64,000 nucleotides of DNA, taken from NCBI RefSeq assembly GCF_900106535.1, contig NZ_FNOH01000001.1, forward strand, positions 558,001 to 622,000, given 5' to 3'. The stretch is from Myxococcus xanthus. GTDB taxonomy: Bacteria > Myxococcota > Myxococcia > Myxococcales > Myxococcaceae. Below the pieces are notes generated by a model that was given only the letters and a program-made list of their open reading frames with translations, was not told where the DNA came from and made no database searches. A program made the translations under genes and the position numbers. Below, piece by piece: positions 1-7,776 of this stretch (within the stretch, counting starts at the first letter, position 1; the number at the start of each line of letters is the position of its first letter).

Positions 1-497
1 TCCTGCAGACGGGCAACATGAGCGAGAAGTCCGTGGGCTACACCACCATCGGGGGTGACCTCATGGGCGCGCTGGCCGTCATCGCCAACGTCCCGAAGAC
101 GGTGGTGATGTACCTGCTTGACTACCTCCAGGACACCACGGGCTACGAGGGCATCCGCAAGGTGCTCGCCAAGCCCGCGGGGCCGGAGCTGGCGCATGAC
201 CAGGTGGGCGAAGAGGAGTTGATGCCCTTCCCCATCCTCGACGCCTGCTTCTACCTGTACGGCAGTGAGAAGCTGACGCCCGCCGAAATCCTCCAGGCGC
301 TCACCGCCATGTTCCCGGAGGTGCCGTCATCCCGCCTGAGCGGCTACGTGGAGAAGTTCGTCCGCCTCTTCCAGCAGTCTATCTACAAGTGGGTGCAGTC
401 ACCGCTGTCGCTCCACATCGGCAACCTGGACCTGGACCGGGAGCGCGCGTTGCAACTGCCCGTCGTCACCGGCACGGAGTGGATGCGGCAGGGGTAG
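1..497 (+). CDS. nadE: NAD+ synthase, glutamine-dependent (C-terminal part, cut by window edge)
   Basis: This is the last ~165 residues of an ATP-dependent NAD+ synthase, which amidates deaminated NAD+ using ammonia from a glutaminase domain. The frame is open to the left edge. The visible part starts with the TGNMSEKSVGYTT segment, equivalent to the TGNKSE substrate loop of the synthetase domain, then GDLMGALAVIANVPKT. The end carries QSIYKWVQSPLSLHIGNLDL, which fits the long glutamine-dependent form. The N-terminal nitrilase and ATP-binding parts are outside the window. The stop is followed by a 165-bp gap before the next gene. Family assignment is from motifs and is fairly secure; which of the NadE subtypes it is cannot be settled from the fragment. 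Confidence 0.85.
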   Translation, partial: LQTGNMSEKSVGYTTIGGDLMGALAVIANVPKTVVMYLLDYLQDTTGYEGIRKVLAKPAGPELAHDQVGEEELMPFPILDACFYLYGSEKLTPAEILQALTAMFPEVPSSRLSGYVEKFVRLFQQSIYKWVQSPLSLHIGNLDLDRERALQLPVVTGTEWMRQG

Positions 498-662
498 CAC
501 GCTGCCATCCGCTGCCCGCATCGCGCAGGTGTGGGCAGTCCTCCACGCCCGGTGGCCTGCTCCCCGGGCAATTACCCCCAGGTGTGAGTGCCGCCTCCGC
601 GCCTTGCCGGACGTCGCGCGGGAAACAACCTTCATGTCTGCCACTCGACGACGGAGGCATGG

Positions 663-1838
663 ATGAAAGCGAAGATTCTGGCGGGCGCCGTTGCGGCGCT
701 CATGTACGGAGGCGTTGCTGTTGCCGATGACGGCGACTGCCCGCCACCGCAGGCCAGCACCAGCCAGAGCCAGCAGGGCACGATGGTGGCCCAGGCACAG
801 CAGGAAGACCCGGGCGGTGATGACCTGCTGCAGGAGGACGACACCATCATCCTGGAGACGGAGCCCGTTCCCGGCGTCTCCGGTCAGCAGTCGCAGGACA
901 GCATGGGCATGGGCGGCAGTGGCCAGGAGGGCATGGACGACGCGGCCCTCGGCGGCAGCGGCCAGCAGCCCTCGAACGCGCAGGGCGAGGTCTACATGAA
1001 CGTGCCCGTCCGCTGCGAGCCGGTGGGCCAGCAGGGCATGGGCGGAAGCGGCCGGGAGTCCATGACGCCGCCTCCCGCCGCGCCCCAGGGCACGCATGAC
1101 AGCGAGCAGCTCGTGGTGCCGCCGGCGCCGCCGTTGGGCACGGGCGGCAGCGGGCAGCCTTCCTCGGAGCCTGTCTACCCGGAGCCGGAGTCCGCGTACC
1201 CGCCCCCGAAGGGCGGCACGGGCGGTAGCGGCATCGCCACGACGCCGCCTCCCTCCAACTTCCAGCCGTCGGCCGAGCGCGCCGAGCCGATGAAGGTGGA
1301 GAAGCACGAGGACAAGAACAAAATCAAAGGCCTCTCGGTGATGCTGGGCGGTGGTGTGGAGGGCTACACCGGCGCGCTGGCTCCGCAGCTCAGCCCCGGT
1401 GCCACCGCGGGCGTTCGCGCGTCCATCAAGCCGTCCAAGGTGCTGGGCCTCGAGCTGGGCTACACGGGCGCGCTGAACAACATCCGCCGCGGGGAGACGG
1501 GCGCGAGCGGGCCGGACCTCGTGCGTAACGGTGGTCAGGCCGTCCTGACGCTGGGCATCACCCCCACGGCGTGGCAGCCGTACCTGCTGGGGGGCATCGG
1601 CATCAACGACTACAACTTCCGGGGCGGTGAGTCCCTGGGGTACCACGACGACACCGTGGGCAACGTGCCCGCGGGCGTGGGTCTGCGAGGCCACGTCGGT
1701 CACTTCGTCGTGGACGCGCGCGCCAACTACAACTTCCTCTTCGACAAGGACTTCGCCCCGGGCATCGACCGGGGCGGCGATGACTTCCAGGGAGGCGGCA
1801 GCTACCAGGGCACGGTCAGCGTCGGCGGTACCTTCTGA
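663..1838 (+). CDS. Outer-membrane beta-barrel protein with GGSG repeats
   Basis: A secreted protein of 391 residues. It has an N-terminal signal peptide (MKAKILAGAVAALMYGGVAVA) and then about 190 residues of low-complexity linker. The linker is rich in Gly, Gln, Ser and Pro, with the block GGSG recurring at five irregular intervals. The last ~170 residues alternate hydrophobic and polar residues in the manner of an 8-stranded OmpA-like barrel (LSVMLGGGVEGYTG, GLELGYTGALNN, VGLRGHVGHFVVDARANYNF) and end in Phe, as outer-membrane barrels often do. The start at 663 is preceded by GGAGG five bases upstream; an in-frame ATG at 588 lacks both this and the signal peptide. A hairpin follows the stop. 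Function is unknown; porin, adhesin or peptidoglycan-linked stalk are possible. Confidence 0.75.
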   Translation: MKAKILAGAVAALMYGGVAVADDGDCPPPQASTSQSQQGTMVAQAQQEDPGGDDLLQEDDTIILETEPVPGVSGQQSQDSMGMGGSGQEGMDDAALGGSGQQPSNAQGEVYMNVPVRCEPVGQQGMGGSGRESMTPPPAAPQGTHDSEQLVVPPAPPLGTGGSGQPSSEPVYPEPESAYPPPKGGTGGSGIATTPPPSNFQPSAERAEPMKVEKHEDKNKIKGLSVMLGGGVEGYTGALAPQLSPGATAGVRASIKPSKVLGLELGYTGALNNIRRGETGASGPDLVRNGGQAVLTLGITPTAWQPYLLGGIGINDYNFRGGESLGYHDDTVGNVPAGVGLRGHVGHFVVDARANYNFLFDKDFAPGIDRGGDDFQGGGSYQGTVSVGGTF

Positions 1839-1875
1839 CGCGAAGACGAAGCCCCAGGTGGTTCGAGCTTGAATC

Positions 1876-1914
1876 GGCGGCGCGGTGCCCGGTAGCGAAC
1901 GGGCCCGCGCCGCC
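1876..1914. terminator. Stem-loop after the barrel gene
   Basis: A 10-bp inverted repeat GGCGGCGCGG (1876-1885) / CCGCGCCGCC (1905-1914) lies 38 bp after the stop of the barrel-protein gene and is followed by GTGCTTTCC. The T-tract is weak, so termination is likely but not certain. Confidence 0.5.
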
Positions 1915-1988
1915 GTGCTTTCCAGGGGGGCACGGGCGCCGAGGTCGCGCTAAGGTGCCGTCCTTTCACGCGGTCAGAGGAGCGTTGG

Positions 1989-2312
1989 ATGGGTTTGAAT
2001 GTGGAAGACGTGAAGGTGGGCACCGGCACGGAGGCAACGGCCGGCAAGTCCGTTACCGTGCACTACGTGGGGACGCTGACCAGCGGCTCCAAGTTCGATA
2101 GCAGCCGGGACCGGGGCCAGGGCTTCACGTTCCGCCTGGGCGCCGGGCAGGTCATCGAGGGTTGGGACAAGGGCGTGGCCGGTATGAAGGTGGGCGGCGT
2201 GCGCAAGCTCACCATCCCGCCGGAGATGGGATATGGCGCGCGAGGGTTCCCGCCCGTTATTCCCCCCAACTCCACCCTGCTGTTCGAGGTGGAGCTCCTG
2301 GACGTTCGTTGA
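1989..2312 (+). CDS. FKBP-type peptidyl-prolyl cis-trans isomerase
   Basis: A single-domain FKBP of 107 residues, the usual size for the minimal family. It catalyses cis-trans isomerisation of X-Pro bonds in folding proteins. The whole domain is present: [18 protein letters not shown], the [13 protein letters not shown] block around the active site, and the C-terminal [23 protein letters not shown]. There is no signal peptide, so it should be cytoplasmic. The ATG at 1989 follows AGAGGAGCG. The stop lies 13 bp before the next start, a thioredoxin, so the two are probably cotranscribed as a small protein-folding pair. Confidence 0.93.
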   Translation: MGLNVEDVKVGTGTEATAGKSVTVHYVGTLTSGSKFDSSRDRGQGFTFRLGAGQVIEGWDKGVAGMKVGGVRKLTIPPEMGYGARGFPPVIPPNSTLLFEVELLDVR

Positions 2313-2325
2313 AAGCGAGGACCTG

Positions 2326-2703
2326 ATGGCGGCGGTCGAAATCACCAAGGACAACTTCAAGGAGACGGTGTCCAAAGAGGGCATCGTCATCCTGGACTGG
2401 TGGGCGTCGTGGTGCGGCCCCTGCCGTGCCTTCGCACCCATCTTCGAGCAGACCTCGAACAATCATCCGGACATTGTCTTCGGGAAGATTGATACGGATG
2501 CCCAGCAGGAGCTGTCCGGGGCGTTCGAGATTCGCTCCATTCCCACGCTCATGGTGTTTCGTGACGGGATTCTCCTGTTCGAGCAGCCCGGAGCGCTGCC
2601 GGCCGCCGCGCTGGAGGACCTGCTCAAGCAGGTGAAGGCCCTGGACATGGAGCAGGTCCGCAAGGAAGTCGCCGCCAAGCGCGGTGAGCCGCCGCAGGCC
2701 TGA
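2326..2703 (+). CDS. Thioredoxin-family protein
   Basis: A 125-residue cytoplasmic thioredoxin. It has the redox motif WCGPC at residues 29-33, the preceding DWWAS strand and the cis-proline loop SIPTLMVF. Only the two active-site cysteines are present. The family reduces protein disulfides using electrons from thioredoxin reductase. The C-terminus extends some 15 residues beyond a standard thioredoxin with a charged tail (EQVRKEVAAKRGEPPQA). The ATG at 2326 is 13 bp after the FKBP stop, with AGCGAGG upstream. An upstream in-frame start would overlap the FKBP gene and give a non-thioredoxin N-terminus. Substrate is not predictable. Confidence 0.9.
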   Translation: MAAVEITKDNFKETVSKEGIVILDWWASWCGPCRAFAPIFEQTSNNHPDIVFGKIDTDAQQELSGAFEIRSIPTLMVFRDGILLFEQPGALPAAALEDLLKQVKALDMEQVRKEVAAKRGEPPQA

Positions 2704-2898
2704 CGGCTGCTACCAGGTGCCGGGTGGGGGGCCGGTGGCATGTTCGCCGCCGGCCACCCGCTGCGTTTCAGGGCCCGTGCATCGGGGGTGCTGGAACGTG
2801 AGGGCCCCGGGGTGTGTTGTTGGAGCGTGGCTCGCATCGGTCATGCCCGGATGGGTCGGCCAGCGGGGCTGCGTATTCCCACCTCACACCTGGATTCG

Positions 2899-4134
2899 AT
2901 GCCGCCTTCCGTTATTCGAGACGCCCCGGGTGAGGATGCGCCGCGTGCGCGCGTCCTCCTGGTGGACGACACGCCCGCCAACCTGCTGTCCCTGGAAGCC
3001 ATCCTGGAGCCGCTTGGCCAGGAGCTGGTGCTGGCCCGCTCCGGCGAGGAGGCGCTGCGCGAGCTGCTGCGAGGAGAGTTCGCCTGCATCCTCATGGACG
3101 TGCAGATGCCAGGGCTGAATGGGTTGGAGACGGCGCATCTCATCCGGGCGCGTGAGCGCACGCGCTACCTGCCCATCCTCTTCATCACGGCGTTGAGCCG
3201 CGAGGCGGCCTTCGTCACCCGGGGCTATGCCCAGGGGGCGGTGGACTACCTGCTCAAGCCCGTGGACCCGGACATCCTGCGCGCCAAGGTGCAGGTCTTC
3301 GTGGCGCTGTACCTGCGCGGCGAGGAGGTGAAGCGGCAGGCGGTGGAGCTCGCGGAGCGGCGCCGGTCCGAGGAAGCGGCGCAGCGGGCCTCCGAACTGG
3401 AGCAGCAGCTCATGGGCATCGTCGGCCACGACATCCGCACGCCCCTCTCCGTCGTGTTGACGACGGCGAAGAGTCAGCTCGCCAGTGGCGCGTTGGAGCC
3501 GGCGCAGCAGAAGGCGTTCGAGCGAGTGGCGCGCAGCGGCGAGCGCATCCAGCACATCGTGGACCTGCTCACGGACTTCACCCGCTCGCGGCTGGGGGGC
3601 GGCATCCCCGTCATACCTCGGGCGGGCGACCTCAACGAGCTGTGCCGCGAGGTGGTGGACGAGCTGCAGGTGGCCAGGCCGGGCCGCACCATCCGGTGCG
3701 ACTTCTCACGCGACAGTCTGCACGGCGTCTGGGACCTGGAGCGCATGGGGCAGGTGGTGGCCAACCTGTTGGACAACGCCTTGAAGTACAGCCCGGAGCC
3801 GTCCGCCGTCTGCCTTGCCACCTGGGAGAAGCCGGACGCCGTCTTCCTGGAGGTCCACAACGAGGGCGCGCCCATTCCTCCCTCGCTGCTGCCGCACCTG
3901 TTCGAGCCCTTCCAACGGGGCGAGGACTCGCGTGAGCGGGCCCGCACCAGCCTGGGCCTGGGGCTCTACATCGCCCGGGCCGTCGTGGAGGCGCACCGGG
4001 GGCGGCTGACCGTCCGTTCCTCGGAAGCCGATGGCACGACCTTCCGGCTCTGCCTGCCCCGGCGGGCGGACGCGCGGCTGCCTGCCGGCGGCGCGAGCGA
4101 CGCGGGGACCTCTCCCGCGCCCATGACGGCGTGA
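2899..4134 (+). CDS. Hybrid histidine kinase with N-terminal receiver domain
   Basis: A 411-residue soluble signalling protein with the order receiver, HisKA, HATPase. The receiver (about 18-135) has the acidic pair DD near residue 23, the phospho-acceptor D67 in MDVQMP and K120 in LLKPVD. A short coiled linker follows. The HisKA H-box is GHDIRTPL with H177. The ATP-binding domain has the N-box NLLDNALKYS near 290 and the GLGLYIARAVVEAH G2-type box. No membrane or PAS sensor domain is present, so input probably comes through phosphorylation of the receiver by another kinase, a common myxobacterial design. The ATG at 2899 has a weak ribosome site. An in-frame ATG at 2740 is possible, but the added stretch has poor coding character. 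Confidence 0.85.
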   Translation: MPPSVIRDAPGEDAPRARVLLVDDTPANLLSLEAILEPLGQELVLARSGEEALRELLRGEFACILMDVQMPGLNGLETAHLIRARERTRYLPILFITALSREAAFVTRGYAQGAVDYLLKPVDPDILRAKVQVFVALYLRGEEVKRQAVELAERRRSEEAAQRASELEQQLMGIVGHDIRTPLSVVLTTAKSQLASGALEPAQQKAFERVARSGERIQHIVDLLTDFTRSRLGGGIPVIPRAGDLNELCREVVDELQVARPGRTIRCDFSRDSLHGVWDLERMGQVVANLLDNALKYSPEPSAVCLATWEKPDAVFLEVHNEGAPIPPSLLPHLFEPFQRGEDSRERARTSLGLGLYIARAVVEAHRGRLTVRSSEADGTTFRLCLPRRADARLPAGGASDAGTSPAPMTA

Positions 4135-4144
4135 CACGCCGTCA
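4124..4144. terminator. Palindrome spanning both convergent stop codons
   Basis: A perfect 10-bp inverted repeat TGACGGCGTG / CACGCCGTCA around one central base. It contains the stop codon of the rightward kinase gene (4132-4134) and that of the leftward lipoprotein gene (4142-4144). It may act as a shared bidirectional terminator. There is no T-run on either side. Confidence 0.45.
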
Positions 4145-5029
4145 CTTCACCACGGTGCAGACGCCGCCGCCGTTGAGGTGGGCCTGATCCACCACGCTCT
4201 GGGTGATGAACTCCTGGAGCGTGCGCACGTCGAACGCGCCAGGCTGGTAGATGACGGGCTGGCCCTGGGCGTCGCGCAGCTCGTTGCCGTCGCGGCCCCG
4301 GAGGTCGGTGAGCTCCTGCGTGGCGAGCCCCCCGGGGGTGATGACGTGGTCCTCGCCCGCGGTGGCGGCGATGGCCTCGAAGCGCAACTGCACGCCCCGG
4401 TGCGTGCCCAGCCGGTCGTAGAACATGTGCTCGGCGTGGATGGTGACCTCGGGCCGGGCCACGGAGCCCTCGGGGACGATGATGCCCTGCGTTCCGTCCG
4501 CGCCGTTGATGCAGTTGTTCATCAGTGCGTTGACGGGGAAGCCCATGCGGAAGCGCAGCACGGGCTCGCCCTGCTTCGTCGCGTGGCCTTCCACGAAATA
4601 GCTGAAGCCACGCTCGCGCATCATCGCGAGGTCCTCCGCGGAGACCTGTCCGTCCGCCAGCTCGGTGCGGGCTTCGGGCGGGCTCACCCGGAAGCCCACG
4701 TCCCAGCGGCCCGCCGGAACGCCCGTCAATTCCACCAGGGGGATGTCGCCTTTCTGCACGTCCACCAGCACGTGGCGGCTGCTGCGGTGGGTTTCGCCAG
4801 AAGCGGAGGTGAGGGTGACGTCGCCCAGCGACACCAGGTAGCGGGTGAACTGGATGGACCAGCCATCCTGGAAGAGCGTGTCCGGGAGTCCACGCTGCGT
4901 GCCATCACCCCCACTCATCGAGACCTGGACGTCGCCCGTGGCCACGTTGTCACAGGCCGTGCCCGCCAGGCCCCACACCACCAGGGTCGCGCACCACCAC
5001 TTCCGGGACTTCCGCCGCTCCGTGTTCAT
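4142..5029 (-). CDS. Secreted lipoprotein paired with the TonB receptor (paralogue of 7773-8612)
   Basis: A 295-residue exported lipoprotein. The signal peptide ends at a lipobox-like AGTAC with the modified Cys at about residue 26. I do not recognise a named family. It is visibly related to the lipoprotein encoded on the other side of the TonB receptor. Both share a GWxIxF/L strand, a later VEGHATKQ / LEGTASRQ block followed by FRM and FP, and a His-containing strand (TIHAEHMFYD / EVQPHRWFDG). The gene is divergent from the receptor, and a TGCAA-N5-TTGCG site sits 16 bp upstream of the ATG at 5029. An alternative ATG at 5053 would put the operator inside the coding region. A role in binding or presenting the receptor's ligand is inferred from context only. 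Confidence 0.75.
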   Translation of the reverse strand: MNTERRKSRKWWCATLVVWGLAGTACDNVATGDVQVSMSGGDGTQRGLPDTLFQDGWSIQFTRYLVSLGDVTLTSASGETHRSSRHVLVDVQKGDIPLVELTGVPAGRWDVGFRVSPPEARTELADGQVSAEDLAMMRERGFSYFVEGHATKQGEPVLRFRMGFPVNALMNNCINGADGTQGIIVPEGSVARPEVTIHAEHMFYDRLGTHRGVQLRFEAIAATAGEDHVITPGGLATQELTDLRGRDGNELRDAQGQPVIYQPGAFDVRTLQEFITQSVVDQAHLNGGGVCTVVK

Positions 5030-5045
5030 GCAATAGATGGTTAAT

Positions 5046-5060
5046 TGCAACATGGTTGCG
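5046..5060. promoter_or_regulatory. TGCAA-N5-TTGCR operator, site 1
   Basis: TGCAA-CATGG-TTGCG lies between the divergent lipoprotein (start 5029) and TonB-receptor (start 5146) genes. It matches four other sites in this window in arm sequence and spacing. By position it would overlap the promoter of the leftward gene. Binding protein unknown. Confidence 0.6.
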
Positions 5061-5094
5061 AGTCAATCAGGTCGTGGTGTATCTGGGGTGTGGA

Positions 5095-5109
5095 TGCAAC
5101 CCGGATGCA
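5095..5109. promoter_or_regulatory. TGCAA-N5-ATGCA operator, site 2
   Basis: TGCAA-CCCGG-ATGCA is the second copy in the same divergent intergenic region, 36 bp upstream of the GTG start of the TonB-dependent receptor. Sites 1 and 2 are 49 bp apart, so each divergent promoter appears to have its own box. Confidence 0.55.
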
Positions 5110-5145
5110 TGAGTTCCGCCCCAGGGCGGGCCGCTCCGGAACCTA

Positions 5146-7776
5146 GTGAGGTCATCACCCGTGTGGATTCCGACTCTGGTGCTCTGCGTGCTGAGCGCCA
5201 CGGGCGAGTTGCCTGTGACGCCACCCGTTCCGCTGGATGCGCCTGGGCCCGTGCTGCCCACGGAGGTGCCTCCGCCCGAGGTGCCCGCCACCGTCCTGCT
5301 GCGGCTCACCATCGACCGCATGGGCGAGGTGTCCCAGGTGGAGGTGCGGCAGTCCGCTGGCGTGGCGTTTGATCGCGCCGCGATGAGTGCCGCGCTGCGC
5401 TGGCGCTTCCAACCGGCACGGCGCGGCGAAGAAGCCATCGACGTGCGGGTGGATGTGCCCGTCACCTTCGTGCCGCCGGTGCATGGCCACCACATCGAGC
5501 CCGTGGCTTCCGGACATGACGGGGCGGATGCGCCTCCGGGCGTGGCGGCGGCGCACGGTTCGGGAGATGCGCGTGCCCCAGGTGGCGCCTCGTCGGGGAC
5601 GGAAAGCCCGCAAGCCGCGTCGGCGGGGACGAGCCGGGGCGCCTCTGGAACGGAGCACTCGGCGCTTCTCGGGCCCGTGGCGCAGCAGCCACCATTCTTC
5701 TCCACCACGGTTCGTGGCGCCTCCCAGGCACCGCCGCCGGTCGCCGTGGGCGACTTCCACATTCCGGTGGGACAGCTCGCGGACGTGCCGCGTCGCTCCG
5801 CGTCGGACCTGATGTTGCTGGCGCCCGGCGTCATGCTGGCCAACCACGGCGGCGAGGGCCACGCGGAGAGCATCTACATCCGAGGCTTCGACGCGGGAGA
5901 GGGCAAGGACGTGGAGCTGCGCCTCAACGGCGTCCCGCTCAACGAGGTGTCCCACGCGCACGGTCACGGCTACGCGGACACGTATTTCATCATCCCAGAG
6001 CTGGTGGAGTCGCTGCGCGTCACCGAGGGGCCCTATGACCCATCCCAAGGCGACTTCGGCGTGGCGGGCACGGTGGAGTACCAGCTGGGGCTGGCGCGGC
6101 GCGGACTCACCGCGTCCCTCTCCACGGGCAGCTACGCCGCGCGGCGGCTGTCCCTGCTCTGGGGGCCGCCAGAGGCCAGTGAAGCCACCTTCGTGGGACT
6201 GCTGCTGCGTCAGGGCCACGGCTTCGGCCCCAACCGCTCCTACGCCAACGCGGGCATCATGGCGCAGGTGGAGCTGCGCGTCGGCGACGAGTCACGGCTG
6301 CGCTTGTTCGGCACCAGCTATGGCTCGCGCTTCGCATCGCCGGGCGTGGTGCGGGAGACGGACGTGGTGGACTCCCGGATGCCGTGCGCTCCAGATTCGG
6401 ACTCGCAGTTCTTCTGTTCCTACGACCCCAACCAGGGCGGGGCGGGGCAGCGCCACATCCTCTCCGCTGAACTCCAGTCACGGCTGAAGCGCGGCGGGCG
6501 CTTCGTCCAGCAGGGCTACGTCATCCTGCGGCAGACGCGCATCCGCGACAACTTCACGGGCTTCCTGCTGGACACCACCCCACCGGACGGAGAGCGCCAG
6601 CGCGGTGACAACACGGAAGGGTACTACCGCGGCTCCACCATGGGCCTGCGGGGCCGCTACACCCCGGGACTGACGCTGTTAGGACAGCCGCAGCCACTGG
6701 AGCTCGGCTACGTGGCCCGTTACGACGACGTGCGCACGCGCTCGCGCCGGCTGAGGGACAGCGGTGGTGTGCCCTACGCCACCGTCTTCGACAACCAGGT
6801 CCGCACCACGAACCTCGGGGCCTACGCCTCGTTGCGAGCTGCCCCCGTGTCGTGGCTCACCCTGCGCGGCGGCGTGCGCCTGGACACCTTCCTCTTCGGC
6901 GTGGACGACCACAACCGGCCCACCGAGGACCGCGATGGTCCCCGCCTCCCCGACGAGTCCCTGGAGGCCTACGGCTTCTTCGCCAGCCCTCGTGCCTCCG
7001 CCGAGATTCGCCTGACGCCTCGCCTCACCTGGCTCACCAGCGCGGGTCTGGGCGCGCGCTCCAGCGACGCCGCCGCGCTGTCCGACGCGGAGCTGGCGCC
7101 CTACGCCCGCGTGGCCTCGGGTGAGACGGGGCTGGGCTGGCGGCTGGACGGGCCGCTGGCGCTGGAGGCACGCGGCGCCTTCTTCGCCACGCGCGTGTCG
7201 CAGGACTTCGTGTTCGACGAGACGGTGGGCCGCAACCAGCCGGTGGGCGCATCGCAGCGGTTGGGCGCCTTCGTCAGCGCGCGCGGGACGCTGCGGGACC
7301 AGGTGGACATCCAGGCCTCGCTGGCCTGGGCGCGCGCCACGCTGCCGGTGTCCGGGGCCTCGGCGTGGAAGCTGTGGGACGGGACGGTGATGCCCTACAT
7401 CCCGGAGTTGCTGGGCCGCGTGGATGCGTCGCTGCGAGGCACCACCCTCGTAGCGGGTCAGCAGGTGGACTGGAACGTGGCCCTGGGACACAGCGCCATC
7501 GGCCCCCGGCCCCTGCCGCTGGACCGCTACAGCGCGCCCATCTTCCTGTTCGACGTGGGCACACGGGCCCGGTGGAAGGCGGTGGAGGTGGGCCTGTCGG
7601 TGGAGAACCTGCTCGACACGCGCTGGCGCGAGTCGGAGTTCAACTACGTGTCCAACTTCCGCGGTCCGGATGCGCCCCCATCGCTGATGGCCACCCGTCA
7701 CTTCACCGCGGGCGCGCCCCGCACCTTCATGGGCACGCTCACCCTGCACCTGGACCTCCAGGAGGACTCGCCATGA
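5146..7776 (+). CDS. TonB-dependent outer-membrane receptor with fused N-terminal TonB domain
   Basis: An 876-residue receptor that should import a scarce ligand across the outer membrane. The signal peptide covers about residues 1-20. A TonB C-terminal-like domain follows (about 45-108: TVLLRLTIDRMGEVSQVEV, then ALRWRFQPAR and a VDVPVTF strand). Next is a His/Gly/Ala-rich linker, a plug domain (about 205-320; DLMLLAPGVML, IYIRGFDAGEGKDVELRLNG, ESLRVTEGP) and a long beta-barrel ending SLVENL-type strands. The plug contains HGGEGH and VSHAHGHGY, which could touch a metal ligand. The start is GTG at 5146, with no nearby ATG. The gene overlaps the next by ATGA, so the two are translationally coupled. 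A TGCAA-type operator lies upstream. The ligand is not determinable from sequence; metal or metal complex is an inference. Confidence 0.88.
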   Translation: MRSSPVWIPTLVLCVLSATGELPVTPPVPLDAPGPVLPTEVPPPEVPATVLLRLTIDRMGEVSQVEVRQSAGVAFDRAAMSAALRWRFQPARRGEEAIDVRVDVPVTFVPPVHGHHIEPVASGHDGADAPPGVAAAHGSGDARAPGGASSGTESPQAASAGTSRGASGTEHSALLGPVAQQPPFFSTTVRGASQAPPPVAVGDFHIPVGQLADVPRRSASDLMLLAPGVMLANHGGEGHAESIYIRGFDAGEGKDVELRLNGVPLNEVSHAHGHGYADTYFIIPELVESLRVTEGPYDPSQGDFGVAGTVEYQLGLARRGLTASLSTGSYAARRLSLLWGPPEASEATFVGLLLRQGHGFGPNRSYANAGIMAQVELRVGDESRLRLFGTSYGSRFASPGVVRETDVVDSRMPCAPDSDSQFFCSYDPNQGGAGQRHILSAELQSRLKRGGRFVQQGYVILRQTRIRDNFTGFLLDTTPPDGERQRGDNTEGYYRGSTMGLRGRYTPGLTLLGQPQPLELGYVARYDDVRTRSRRLRDSGGVPYATVFDNQVRTTNLGAYASLRAAPVSWLTLRGGVRLDTFLFGVDDHNRPTEDRDGPRLPDESLEAYGFFASPRASAEIRLTPRLTWLTSAGLGARSSDAAALSDAELAPYARVASGETGLGWRLDGPLALEARGAFFATRVSQDFVFDETVGRNQPVGASQRLGAFVSARGTLRDQVDIQASLAWARATLPVSGASAWKLWDGTVMPYIPELLGRVDASLRGTTLVAGQQVDWNVALGHSAIGPRPLPLDRYSAPIFLFDVGTRARWKAVEVGLSVENLLDTRWRESEFNYVSNFRGPDAPPSLMATRHFTAGAPRTFMGTLTLHLDLQEDSP

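Noticed and set aside
399..1703. 434-residue leftward open frame opposite the barrel gene
   Set aside because: It is a composition-driven antisense shadow of the 663-1838 gene in GC-rich DNA: Arg/Ala/His-rich with no domain, start or ribosome site.
4142..5029. Assignment of the lipoprotein as an MbnP/copper-binding protein
   Set aside because: The TonB-receptor context invites it, but the sequence shows none of the MbnP-like strands I would expect, so only a family of unknown function is claimed.
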